64,000 bases of DNA. Origin: an uncultured Spirochaetaceae bacterium (GTDB lineage: Bacteria; Spirochaetota; Spirochaetia; Sphaerochaetales; Sphaerochaetaceae). The DNA lies in contig CALXQU010000007.1 of the NCBI GenBank assembly GCA_944390725.1, forward strand, positions 1-64,000, read 5' to 3'. The notes beneath the pieces were generated by a model. It made no database searches. It saw nothing but the letters and a program-made list of their open reading frames with translations, and was not told the DNA's origin. Below are positions 48,621 to 56,580 of this stretch, in pieces. A program made the translations under genes and the position numbers. Position 1 is the stretch's first letter, and every line of letters begins with the position of its first letter.

Positions 48621-49361
48621 ATGGAGGCCTGGGGATATGCCGCATTCTTCCTCGTCGCATCCGCGGCCTCTTTCCTGCAGACGAGCATCGGCTTCGGCTT
48701 CTCCGTATTCTCGATGCTCTTCCTGCCGTATTTCCTCCCATATGCCGATTCCGTGGTGCTGGCGCAGACGATTGCCCTGATAAACACGATCGTGGTCGCG
48801 GTCCTCTATCGCCGCCATATAGCATGGAAGAAGATGCTTCCGCTCCTGCTCCCTACGATGATAGCAGGCGGAGCCGCTGCCGTGCTGATGCTCGATATCG
48901 ATTCATCCTACCTCATGCTTGCGCTTGGCATCCTGCTCATATTCCTGTCTGCCAGCTTCTTCATACTCTCTGATAGGATACATTTCCAGCCGAATGCCAT
49001 CGCAGGCGTGGCCATGGGCGTGGTTTCCGGGATAAGCAATGGCTTCTTCGGCATAGGAGGGCCGCCGATAGCGCTTTACTTCGCTCCCTCCATTCCGGAT
49101 AAGACCGAATACAATGCGACAGTGCAGGCATTCTTCTCGATCGTGAATACCTTCATACTGGCGGTGCGCCTCGCCAGAGGCTCCTTCAGCATGGTGAGCC
49201 CGTCCTTGGTCCTTGTCGGGATCATAGCGCTCATCCCTTCATCATTGATTGCGATGAGCTTCTTCAGGCATATCAATGCAGATGCGCTGCGCAGGATCAT
49301 CTACGCATTCGTCGGGGTGAACGGGCTGATCATCGCGATAAGGGAGATCGCGGCTCTCTGA
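48621..49361 (+). CDS. TauE/SafE family anion exporter
   Basis: A 246-residue membrane protein with about eight helices in two similar halves, the TauE/SafE fold. SFLQTSIGFGFSVFSMLFLP and GVVSGISNGFFGIGGPPIAL are the paired half-motifs. Relatives export sulfite, sulfoacetate or other small organic anions. As the last gene of a lyase/oxidoreductase/importer operon it may expel an acidic end product, or sulfonate if the substrate is a sulfo-sugar. Which anion is unknown. Confidence 0.82.
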   Translation: MEAWGYAAFFLVASAASFLQTSIGFGFSVFSMLFLPYFLPYADSVVLAQTIALINTIVVAVLYRRHIAWKKMLPLLLPTMIAGGAAAVLMLDIDSSYLMLALGILLIFLSASFFILSDRIHFQPNAIAGVAMGVVSGISNGFFGIGGPPIALYFAPSIPDKTEYNATVQAFFSIVNTFILAVRLARGSFSMVSPSLVLVGIIALIPSSLIAMSFFRHINADALRRIIYAFVGVNGLIIAIREIAAL

Positions 49362-49363
49362 GG

Positions 49364-49391
49364 ATCCTGCCGCTCCATTGGAGGGCAGGAT
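49364..49391. terminator. Hairpin between the TauE gene and proS
   Basis: ATCCTGCC (49364-49371) pairs with GGCAGGAT (49384-49391), with an inner CTCC/GGAG stem. It stands between convergent genes with no T-run on either side, so it is a weak or Rho-assisted terminator. Confidence 0.6.
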
Positions 49392-49402
49392 TGAAATCCC
49401 GC

Positions 49403-51157
49403 TCAGAGCTCCTTCTCGACGACCTTGTCCTCGATGGCCTGTATCTCCCTGTCGATCTCGGCCTTCACTTCCTCCGCGATATCATCGATCAGATAGGATG
49501 ATGTCTCGCCTGTGGACCTGAGCCTGACTTCGACCTTGCCTTCCTTGAGGCTCCTGCTGCCAAGCGTGAGGCGGATGGGGATGCCGATGAGGTCAGCGTC
49601 TGCGAACTTTACGCCCGCAGTCTCGTTCCTGTCGTCATAGAGCACGTCGATGCCCTTCCTTGTCAGCTCCTCGTAGATCCTGTCAGCGACTGCCGGATCC
49701 TTGACCAGCGATACGAGATGCACCTGGTATGGAGCCACCGGCATCGGCAGCTTGAGGCCGCTTTCGTCGTTGTATTCCTCGGCAAGGCAGGCAAGGAGCC
49801 TGCCGACTCCGATGCCATAGGATCCCATCACGACGGGGATCTGCCTGCCGTTCTCGTCCTGGTATGTGCAGTTCATCGACTCCGAGTATCTCGTGCCGAG
49901 CTGGAAGATGTTGCCGATCTCGACGCCCTTGGAGGACTTGAGTGGCGCACCGCACTCAGGGCATGCCATGCCTTCCCTCGCCGATGCGATATCCTTGACG
50001 GTTCCCTGGTAGTCCCTGCCGAAATTGGTGTTCAGGTAGTGGTAGCCAGCCTCGTTGGCGCCTGCGACGAGATTGTTCGATTCAGCGACCGAATCATCGA
50101 CGATGCAGATGAAATCCCCGGTCGCGCCGATAGGCGAGGCATAGCCGGGCACCATCGAGCATGCCGCGATCTCCTCCTCGTGCGCCGGCCTGATGGAATT
50201 GGCACGCGCCGCGTTGGAGAGCTTCGATTCCTCTACTTCCAGGTCTCCCCTGACAAGCGCGACGATGAGCTTCTCTTCCTCCTCGCCGTTCCTGTCATTG
50301 ACGAATGTCCCCACCATGAAGACGCATTTGGCTGTCTTGCGCGGGTCGATGCCGAGGAACTCCGCGAGCTCCTCGATCGTCTTGCATTCAGGCGTGGCTA
50401 CCTTCTCGACAGGCTTCATCTCTTCCTTGAAGTATTCCTTCTGGAACCTGGCGATCTGCCTGTTGGCCGTATAGCCGCACTTGTCGCAGTAGATGATGGT
50501 ATCCTCGCCGATGGGGGAGAGATACATGTACTCATGGGAGATCTTGCCGCCCATCATGCCTGAATCGGCACCTACGGCAATCGAGGGGAGGCCGCAGCGG
50601 GAGAAGATCCTGAAGTAGGCCCTGTAGTGGTCCCTGTAGATCCTGTCGAGCCCTTCATAGTCCCTGTCGAAGGAGTATGAGTCGAGCATCGTGAACTCCC
50701 TTACCCTGATGAGGCCTGCCCTCGGGCGCGGGTCATCACGGAACTTCGTCTGCATCTGGTATACGAGCCTCGGGAGCCTTTTGTATGAGTCAAGCTCCGT
50801 CCTCGCGATGTCGGTGACGGCCTCCTCATGCGTCATGGCAAGCACCATGTCGCGGTTGTTCCTGTCGGTGAACCTCGCCATCTCCTTGTCGATGGAATAG
50901 AAGCGACCCGTCTCCTTCCAGATATCGGCAGGATTGACGACAGGCATCTGCATCTCCTCCCCGCCGATGGCATTCATCTCTTCCCTGATGATGTTCTGGA
51001 TCTTCTGGGTAGCCTTGAATCCGAGCGGCAGCAGCGAGAAGATGCCCGCTCCCATCTGTTCTATATAGCCTGCCCTGAGCAGATATTCATATCCTTTCGA
51101 ATCAGCACCTGAAGGTGCCTCCCTGAGCGTTCTGGAAAACATCCTGGACATTCTCAT
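49403..51157 (-). CDS. proS: Prolyl-tRNA synthetase, bacterial type with editing domain
   Basis: A 584-residue class II synthetase. Motif 1 and 2 regions (GIFSLLPLGFKATQKIQNII, VLAMTHEEAVTDIARTELDS, YQMQTKFRDDPRPRAGLIRV) and motif 3 (MGSYGIGVGRLLACLAEEYN) are clear. The INS editing insert lies between (EEFLGIDPRKTAKCVF-like, ELAEFLGIDPRKTAKCVFMV), and an anticodon-binding domain ends the protein. ATG 51157 (MRMSRMFSRTLREAPS) is chosen because a TATAAT with a TTGATT -35 lies 25-54 nt upstream; ATG 51151 is an alternative. Extension further upstream would run through mtnA's promoter. Confidence 0.95.
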   Translation of the reverse strand: MRMSRMFSRTLREAPSGADSKGYEYLLRAGYIEQMGAGIFSLLPLGFKATQKIQNIIREEMNAIGGEEMQMPVVNPADIWKETGRFYSIDKEMARFTDRNNRDMVLAMTHEEAVTDIARTELDSYKRLPRLVYQMQTKFRDDPRPRAGLIRVREFTMLDSYSFDRDYEGLDRIYRDHYRAYFRIFSRCGLPSIAVGADSGMMGGKISHEYMYLSPIGEDTIIYCDKCGYTANRQIARFQKEYFKEEMKPVEKVATPECKTIEELAEFLGIDPRKTAKCVFMVGTFVNDRNGEEEEKLIVALVRGDLEVEESKLSNAARANSIRPAHEEEIAACSMVPGYASPIGATGDFICIVDDSVAESNNLVAGANEAGYHYLNTNFGRDYQGTVKDIASAREGMACPECGAPLKSSKGVEIGNIFQLGTRYSESMNCTYQDENGRQIPVVMGSYGIGVGRLLACLAEEYNDESGLKLPMPVAPYQVHLVSLVKDPAVADRIYEELTRKGIDVLYDDRNETAGVKFADADLIGIPIRLTLGSRSLKEGKVEVRLRSTGETSSYLIDDIAEEVKAEIDREIQAIEDKVVEKEL

Positions 51158-51182
51158 AAGCTTTCTGTCTCCACGATGAAGC

Positions 51183-51211
51183 ATTATAGTGAATCTACGT
51201 GGTACAATCAA
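51183..51211 (-). promoter_or_regulatory. Promoter of proS
   Basis: On the minus strand TTGATT (51211-51206), a 17-nt spacer and TATAAT (51188-51183). Transcription should start near 51176, giving a leader of about 20 nt. It overlaps the opposite-facing mtnA promoter. Confidence 0.6.
51203..51208 (+). promoter_or_regulatory. -10 element, leaderless type, of mtnA
   Basis: TACAAT, six bases, ATG 51215. It is embedded in the proS -35 on the other strand, so RNA polymerase cannot occupy both promoters at once. Confidence 0.5.
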
Positions 51212-51214
51212 ACG

Positions 51215-52249
51215 ATGAGACCGCTGCCTTTCGAGACTGTCAGGCTGTCCGATGACGGGCGCCTTTGCATACTTGACCAGAGGATGCTTCCCGGCAGGGA
51301 GGAGTATATAGAGCTGCAGACCGCAGAGGATGTATGGCATGCCATAAAGGACCTTGCCGTAAGGGGAGCGCCCCTCATCGGAGTGGCCGCTGCCTATGGC
51401 TTCTATATCTCCGTGAAGGATATAGATGATGATTTCCTTGCAGGATGCAGGAAGGTGAGGGACTACCTTGACTCCTCGCGCCCCACTGCCGTCAATCTCT
51501 CCTGGGCCCTGGATAGGATGATGAGGGTCGCGGAGGCCGGAGGGCCTGATGTGAAGGTGCGGCTTTTGGCGGAAGCCCGGGCGATCCATAGGGAGGATAT
51601 CAGCATGACTGAGCTGATGGGCAGGCACGGCTATGGCCTGATAGGCCCCTCCACCGGCATCCTCACGCACTGCAATGCCGGCGCGCTTGCCACGAGCGGC
51701 TACGGCACTGCGCTTGCCCCTGTATATGCTGCCCTTGATGCCGGCCGCACTGACCTCAGGGTCTACTGCGATGAGACGAGGCCCCTGCTGCAGGGTGCGA
51801 GGCTCTCTGCCTTCGAGATGGCCAAGGCCGGTGCCGATACGACGGTGCTGACTGATAGCATGGCCTCATATGCGATGGCTTCAGGCCTGATAGACCTGGT
51901 GTTCGTGGGAGCGGACCGCATCGCGGCCAATGGCGATACTGCCAACAAGATCGGCACGAGCGGGGTCGCGATCCTCGCTAAGCATTATGGCATACCGTTC
52001 TATGTCGTCGCTCCGACATCCACGGTCGATCTCTCGCTTCCTTCCGGAAAGGATATCCCGATAGAGCAGAGGCTGCCGGAGGAGGTGACGGAGAAATGGT
52101 ACAGGGAACGCATGGCTCCTGAGGGCGTCAAGGTGCTCAATCCCGCATTCGATGTCACCCCGTCCGGGCTCATCTCGGCAATCGTCACGGAGAAGGGGGT
52201 GATCAGGCCCCCATTCAGGGAAGGGCTGCAAGGCATCATCGATGGCTGA
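51215..52249 (+). CDS. mtnA: S-methyl-5-thioribose-1-phosphate isomerase
   Basis: A 344-residue aldose-ketose isomerase of the eIF2B-like family that converts methylthioribose-1-phosphate to methylthioribulose-1-phosphate. IKDLAVRGAPLIGVAAAYG, the catalytic Cys in LTHCNAGALAT, YCDETRPLLQGARL and the catalytic Asp in GADRIAANGDTANKIGT are diagnostic. No mtnB/mtnC/mtnD-type methionine salvage genes follow; a class II aldolase does, 310 nt downstream. That pairing resembles the DHAP shunt, which disposes of 5'-methylthioadenosine and 5'-deoxyadenosine. Confidence 0.95.
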   Translation: MRPLPFETVRLSDDGRLCILDQRMLPGREEYIELQTAEDVWHAIKDLAVRGAPLIGVAAAYGFYISVKDIDDDFLAGCRKVRDYLDSSRPTAVNLSWALDRMMRVAEAGGPDVKVRLLAEARAIHREDISMTELMGRHGYGLIGPSTGILTHCNAGALATSGYGTALAPVYAALDAGRTDLRVYCDETRPLLQGARLSAFEMAKAGADTTVLTDSMASYAMASGLIDLVFVGADRIAANGDTANKIGTSGVAILAKHYGIPFYVVAPTSTVDLSLPSGKDIPIEQRLPEEVTEKWYRERMAPEGVKVLNPAFDVTPSGLISAIVTEKGVIRPPFREGLQGIIDG

Positions 52250-52255
52250 CGCCTG

Positions 52256-52450
52256 CTATGGCGCAAGCATGCAGGGAGGAATGGCATAGACGCCGTCCTC
52301 CATCAGGTATGCCTTCTTTCCAGCTGTAACGGCCATCATGAAAGAAGGGGATACGGCAGTCTTGTTCCAGAGCCTCAGCAGGTTCCTGCTAACGCTGGGA
52401 ATCCTGAGTATTGATCGGGATCCTCCTTGATCTGCTTCTATGGTTTCCAT
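52256..52450 (-). pseudogene. Possible remnant or small gene, minus strand
   Basis: The 310-nt gap between mtnA and the aldolase gene holds a 64-codon minus-strand frame whose second half (MMAVTAGKKAYLMEDGVYAI) reads like real protein and ends just before mtnA's stop. The first half looks random and no promoter or ribosome site is seen. It may be the tail of a decayed gene. The remainder, 52451-52524, holds nothing recognisable; the aldolase promoter begins at 52525. Confidence 0.25.
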
Positions 52451-52524
52451 CCAGCAGCATCTGCCTTCTTCCTGGAATTGCTAATCCGGAAGATCCAAGT
52501 CTGCGGGCTGTGCTTCAGCTGGCT

Positions 52525-52553
52525 TTCTCAGGATTCTCCTTATATGCTAATAT
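52525..52553 (+). promoter_or_regulatory. Leaderless promoter of the class II aldolase gene
   Basis: TTCTCA (52525-52530), a 17-nt spacer, TAATAT (52548-52553), six bases, ATG 52560. No ribosome site. Confidence 0.55.
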
Positions 52554-52559
52554 GTTGCC

Positions 52560-53180
52560 ATGGCACAGGAAGAGCTGAAGGCGGCAGTGGCTGCTTTCAT
52601 GAAGAGGGCATATGGCAGAGGGCTTACCACCGCGACCGGAGGCAATGTGAGCGCGAGGGATGGAAGCGTCATGCTCATAACCCCTTCAGGCAAGGACAAG
52701 GCATCCCTTTCTGCCGATGACATCGCCTCTGTCGATATCCTCACAGGCACCAGCCTCTCGCCTGGCATGAAGCTCAGCATCGAGACGGAGATGCACAGGC
52801 TCGTGTATGCGGCAAGGCCTGATATCAAAGCGATTGTGCATGCCCATCCTGTTTTCGCATCGCTTTTCTCGGCATCTGAGGATAAGATAGATACTGCGAT
52901 TATCGCTGAGAGCTGGTATCTTCTCGGCGATGTCCGCAAGGTGCCATACCATCTGATGGGTACCAGGGAGCTGGCTGAAGCCGTTGCCGCATGCTCTGCC
53001 GATGGCAATGCGCTGCTTCTTGAGAACCATGGTGCCATTGCCTTCGGGCGTACCCTCCTGGAGGCTTTCGACAGGCTTGAATGCCTTGAGCAGAGCGCGA
53101 AGCTGACGTATATATCACGTACTGTCGGCATAACGGCGCTTGATGAAGGAAGGAAGGCGGCCATTGCCGCCATGCGATAG
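52560..53180 (+). CDS. Class II aldolase, FucA/Ald2-like
   Basis: A 206-residue zinc aldolase of the FucA/AraD/adducin family. The zinc ligands are His94 and His96 (HAHP) and His157 (NHG), two residues from the FucA numbering, with TTATGGNVSARDG as the phosphate-binding start and SIETEMHRLVY near the catalytic Glu. It cleaves a ketose-1-phosphate to DHAP and an aldehyde. Next to mtnA, methylthioribulose-1-phosphate or 5-deoxyribulose-1-phosphate is a good candidate (DHAP shunt, Ald2); fuculose-1-phosphate is the alternative. It leads an operon with split transketolase, 10 nt downstream. Confidence 0.85.
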   Translation: MAQEELKAAVAAFMKRAYGRGLTTATGGNVSARDGSVMLITPSGKDKASLSADDIASVDILTGTSLSPGMKLSIETEMHRLVYAARPDIKAIVHAHPVFASLFSASEDKIDTAIIAESWYLLGDVRKVPYHLMGTRELAEAVAACSADGNALLLENHGAIAFGRTLLEAFDRLECLEQSAKLTYISRTVGITALDEGRKAAIAAMR

Positions 53181-53190
53181 AGGAGGAAAA

Positions 53191-54027
53191 ATGGACAGTA
53201 AGCTTTTGGAACAGCTTAAGGACCTGGCCTTTGACATCAGAGTCAAGACCATCAGGGAAATAGCATGCTTCGGTTCCGGCCATATCGGGGGGAGCATGTC
53301 GATCGTGGAACTGCTGACATATCTCTACTATGCCGAAATGGATGTCGATGCGAAGGCCCCGAAGAAGGATGACCGCGACAGGCTTGCGGTATCGAAGGGG
53401 CATTCAGGCCCGGCTGTCTATGCGACCCTGGCAACGAAGGGCTTCTTCCCGGAGTCATGGCTTGAGACGCTCAACCAGGGAGGCACTAGCCTTCCTTCGC
53501 ATTGCGATATGACGAAGACTCCCGGAGTCGACTTCACGGGAGGCTCCCTCGGGCAGGGCTTCTCGGCAGCCGTAGGCATCGCGCTTGGGCAGAGGCTCAA
53601 GGGCTATAAGTCGAGGACTTTCTCGATCGTCGGCGATGGCGAGGCCCAGGAAGGGCAGATCTATGAGGCCGCGGAAGCTGCCGGATCATGGAAGCTCGGC
53701 AATCTCTTCGCGTTCCTCGACCTCAACGGGCAGCAGCTCGATGGCTATACGAAGGACATCATCCCCTCCGGGGACGTGAAGGACAGATGGGAGTCATTCG
53801 GCTGGGATGTGCAGGTCTGCGAGAACGGCAATGACATTGCCCAGATCGCTGAGGCGATGGAGAAGGCCAAGGCAGTGGCCGACAAGCCGCATATGATCAT
53901 CCTCAAGACGGTCAAGAGCTATGGATACATCCCTGGAGAAGGCGTCAAGGCGAACCATTCGATGCCGATTTCCAAGGAGCAGGCAGAGCAGGCCATCGAA
54001 GAGCTCAGGAAAAGGGAAGGGAGGTAA
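53191..54027 (+). CDS. Transketolase, N-terminal subunit
   Basis: A 278-residue protein equal to the thiamine-diphosphate-binding half of transketolase. GSGHIGGSMSIVELLTYLYY, SKGHSGPAVYATLA, TGGSLGQGFSAAVGIALGQR and the ThDP motif GDGEAQEGQIYEAAEAAG with NLFAFLDLNGQQ are clear. ATG 53191 follows GAGGAGG. Splitting of transketolase in two genes is common in anaerobes and archaea. It forms one enzyme with the next gene, shuttling two-carbon units in the pentose phosphate pathway. Confidence 0.94.
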   Translation: MDSKLLEQLKDLAFDIRVKTIREIACFGSGHIGGSMSIVELLTYLYYAEMDVDAKAPKKDDRDRLAVSKGHSGPAVYATLATKGFFPESWLETLNQGGTSLPSHCDMTKTPGVDFTGGSLGQGFSAAVGIALGQRLKGYKSRTFSIVGDGEAQEGQIYEAAEAAGSWKLGNLFAFLDLNGQQLDGYTKDIIPSGDVKDRWESFGWDVQVCENGNDIAQIAEAMEKAKAVADKPHMIILKTVKSYGYIPGEGVKANHSMPISKEQAEQAIEELRKREGR

Positions 54028-54030
54028 GCT

Positions 54031-54975
54031 ATGAAGGATGCACATGTTTTCTCGCATTACAAGGAAGCCGTAATCGGCGCGATCGTCGACCTCGCGGCAG
54101 AGCATAAGGATATCGTATTCCTCGATGCCGACCTCTCGTCATGCATAGGCTCTACGGCATTCCAGAAGGCCTATCCCGACAGGTTCTTCAACTGCGGCAT
54201 CGCAGAGGCCAACATGGCAGGAGTCGCTGCCGGACTGGCATCGATGGGCTTCACCCCGTTCATCCACTCCTTCGGCTGCTTCGCATCCAGGAGGGACTAT
54301 GACCAGCTCTTCATCTCAGTCGGCTATACCCATCAGACTGTCCATGTGATTGGATCCGATCCCGGCATCACCGCGCAGTACAACGGCGGTACGCATATGC
54401 CTTTCGAGGATATCGCGCTGTTCAGGCAGATCCCTGGATTCGTGATCGTGGAGCCTTCCGATGCGCAGTCGCTCTATTCGCTTACGCAGCAGGTCTATGC
54501 CAATGGCCATTCCTCATATATCAGGACGCCGCGCAAGGGCATCGTCTACCGCTATGATCCCGATGCCGAGATCGTGCTCGGGAAGGGAATCGAGCTTCTC
54601 GACGGAGAGGATGTCGCCATCATCGCGACAGGTGCGCTGATGGTCGATGCTGCCATGGGAGCCGCTGAGCTCCTGAAGGCCAAGGGCATCAAGGCCACGG
54701 TAGTCGACCTCCATACCGTCAGGCCCCTCGATACCGAGCTGATCGACAAGGTGGCAGCCCGCACAGGGCATGTGCTCGTCTGCGAGAACGGCAGGTACTG
54801 CGGCGGAGTCGGCGAGATGATCGCAGGGCATCTCGTGCAGTCCAATCCTGTGAAGATGTCATTCCTCAATGTCGGCGAGAGATTCGGCGAGGTCGGCAAC
54901 CTCAAGTACCTTTCGCAGGCGTTCGGATTCAATGCCGAGACAATCGTCTCCAAGGTCGAGGCTCTGCTCAAGTGA
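54031..54975 (+). CDS. Transketolase, C-terminal subunit
   Basis: A 314-residue protein with the pyrimidine-binding (DLSSCIGSTAFQKAYPDRFF, CGIAEANMAGVAAGLASMGF) and C-terminal domains (LHTVRPLDTELIDKVAARTG, ENGRYCGGVGEM). The catalytic Glu is in GIAEANM. It follows the N-terminal subunit by 3 nt and its stop overlaps the GTG start of the next gene, so all are one transcript with the aldolase. Confidence 0.94.
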   Translation: MKDAHVFSHYKEAVIGAIVDLAAEHKDIVFLDADLSSCIGSTAFQKAYPDRFFNCGIAEANMAGVAAGLASMGFTPFIHSFGCFASRRDYDQLFISVGYTHQTVHVIGSDPGITAQYNGGTHMPFEDIALFRQIPGFVIVEPSDAQSLYSLTQQVYANGHSSYIRTPRKGIVYRYDPDAEIVLGKGIELLDGEDVAIIATGALMVDAAMGAAELLKAKGIKATVVDLHTVRPLDTELIDKVAARTGHVLVCENGRYCGGVGEMIAGHLVQSNPVKMSFLNVGERFGEVGNLKYLSQAFGFNAETIVSKVEALLK

Positions 54976-55706
54976 AGCTCCAGCTCGAGACCATACCCGT
55001 ATGGGACGGCGTCAAGGAAGGAAGCGAATGCTTCCTCTGCTCCCTGATGAAGCAGGCTGAGGAGGATGGCGTAAGATACTATCTCTCCTCGGCTGTCATG
55101 ACGCCTGAGGTGAGGGTGGAAACCAATGAGAAGGGTTTCTGCCCCCATCATTTCCATCTGCTGGCAGAGGGCGGCAAGGCCCAGTCCCTCGGCCTCGTGA
55201 TGGATACCTATTACGATGAGGATTCCAGGATACTCGGCCCCTATATCGACAAGGTCATCGAATCAGGGAATGCCAGGAAGGCCCTGAAGGCGGTCTCTGC
55301 CTTCATCAGCAAGGCGGAGGAGCGCGGCAGCGGATGCCTTATCTGCTCAAGGATGGAGGACAGGCTGATGCGCTACTGCTATACCGTGGCATCCCTGTGG
55401 CGTGATGACCCTGAGTTCAGGTCCGCGCTCCTTGCCTCCAAGGGATTCTGCATGCACCATACGGCAGAGCTTGCGACGCGTTCGAAGGAAGCTCTCTCAG
55501 GCGATGACCTCGCAGGCTTCCTCCATGATATCTTCTCCCTTCTCAAGACCAATCTCGCAAGGGTCAAGCAGGATGACTGGTGGCTTACGCAGATGTACAA
55601 GAGCGAGAACAAGGACAGCGACTGGCGCGGCTGCGAGGATGCCCATAAGAGGGCCGTCTACAAGCTCGTGGGCCAGTATCATGTGATGGATCCCATCAGG
55701 AAGTGA
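54972..55706 (+). CDS. Cys/His-repeat protein, DUF6062-like
   Basis: A 244-residue soluble protein built from two similar halves. Each has a CxxC pair (ECFLCSLMKQ, GCLICSRMED) and, about 40 residues on, a GFCxHHxxxLA motif (GFCPHHFHLLAEGG, GFCMHHTAELATRS). The eight Cys/His ligands could hold two metal sites. I associate this layout with DUF6062, whose role is unknown. The GTG start overlaps the transketolase stop (GTGA). It overlaps the convergent gene at 55696 by 11 nt. Alternative names would be speculation. Confidence 0.65.
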   Translation: MKLQLETIPVWDGVKEGSECFLCSLMKQAEEDGVRYYLSSAVMTPEVRVETNEKGFCPHHFHLLAEGGKAQSLGLVMDTYYDEDSRILGPYIDKVIESGNARKALKAVSAFISKAEERGSGCLICSRMEDRLMRYCYTVASLWRDDPEFRSALLASKGFCMHHTAELATRSKEALSGDDLAGFLHDIFSLLKTNLARVKQDDWWLTQMYKSENKDSDWRGCEDAHKRAVYKLVGQYHVMDPIRK

Positions 55707-56199
55707 CCTTCTTCCTGCCTTTGAGCGGCAGATGCAGCTGCCTCGCTTCCTTCCTGCCGTATACGGGACGCTGCCTGAGCATCGTCTCGGCCCCTGTCTC
55801 CTTGTCTATGTGGATGTAGTCTATGGCGTCATCGGCGAATCTGTAGACGAGGAAGAAATCCCTGCCATGCATCGGCGTGAACGCCAGGGTGAGCGTCGCC
55901 TTCACATCCTTGCCGAAAGCCTCGATCCGCTTCCGCTGCTGCGCTGTCAGGTATCTGCTGCACCAGAATACGGCGAGAGGGCAGGAATCATCGCGGTGGA
56001 TGAGTATGTCAGCTCCATCGGTATCTATATCGATGCTGAGGGACGGAGGGAAATACGGCCGCAGCGAGAGCGCGATGCGGTGGGTGTCGGCGCTCTTGCT
56101 CTTCCTGCCCGGCATGTCATGGTTCTCCGTTGCCAGGTAATCCCTGACGCCGCTGATGAATGCTGAATAGATCGATGCCTTCTCTGTCAGGTCCTTCAT
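55696..56199 (-). CDS. Hypothetical protein coupled to OsmC
   Basis: A 167-residue protein of no family I recognise. It starts MKDLTEKASIYSAFISGVRD, includes a mixed alpha/beta middle (SLSIDIDTDGADILIHRDDS, PLAVFWCSRYLTAQQRKRIE, DFFLVYRFADDAIDYIHIDK) and ends in a basic tail. The central part recalls PD-(D/E)xK-like folds only loosely. Its ATG overlaps the osmC stop (ATGA), so the two are made together; a longer in-frame start further upstream would lie inside osmC and is less likely. Confidence 0.6.
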   Translation of the reverse strand: MKDLTEKASIYSAFISGVRDYLATENHDMPGRKSKSADTHRIALSLRPYFPPSLSIDIDTDGADILIHRDDSCPLAVFWCSRYLTAQQRKRIEAFGKDVKATLTLAFTPMHGRDFFLVYRFADDAIDYIHIDKETGAETMLRQRPVYGRKEARQLHLPLKGRKKVTS

Positions 56200-56573
56200 G
56201 CGAAGCTGATTGCCACCTCCATGTCCGAGACGCCGGAAACGGTGGCGAATATGGAGCATTCGGCTTCTGCCTTCTCCACCAGCGCCCTGAACTCATCCCG
56301 GTCCTCGACGCCGCAGGCCGTTATCTCCAGGATAGTCGTCTTCAGCGTAGAGGGAATCCCGTCGCGCTTGATTCCCCTTACCTTGATATCCACGCTGCCC
56401 CAGGGCTTGTGCCCATAGGAAGCAAGCGTGAGGTAGAAGCATCCTGCAAGGGCTCCCAGAAGGTATTCATAGGGGCCCGTGGCTGCTGTATAGTCATATT
56501 CCCTGCCGAGCGAATTCTCGAAATAACGCCTGCTGTCGCTGAAGTGCGCTGTTATCGTCCGTTCCTTTGCCAT
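56196..56573 (-). CDS. OsmC family protein
   Basis: A 125-residue OsmC/Ohr-superfamily protein. GPYEYLLGALAGCFYLTL carries the first peroxidatic cysteine, and AEAECSIF the second, so thiol-dependent reduction of organic peroxides is plausible. RDGIPSTLKTTILEI is typical of the family's beta-sheet. A perfect TATAAT ends 7 nt before ATG 56573 and there is no ribosome site: another leaderless gene. Confidence 0.88.
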   Translation of the reverse strand: MAKERTITAHFSDSRRYFENSLGREYDYTAATGPYEYLLGALAGCFYLTLASYGHKPWGSVDIKVRGIKRDGIPSTLKTTILEITACGVEDRDEFRALVEKAEAECSIFATVSGVSDMEVAISFA

Positions 56574-56580
56574 ATTATGG

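Noticed and set aside
49403-51670. A longer proS frame reaching back to 51670
   Set aside because: It would run antisense through the first 450 nt of mtnA and both promoters. The extra residues resemble nothing, while MSRMFSRTLREAPS is the family N-terminus.
53191-54975. Sulfoquinovose transketolase (SqwG/SqwH) for the split transketolase
   Set aside because: The pathway's isomerase and sulfoacetaldehyde reductase are not adjacent, and split transketolase is common in anaerobes for ordinary pentose metabolism.
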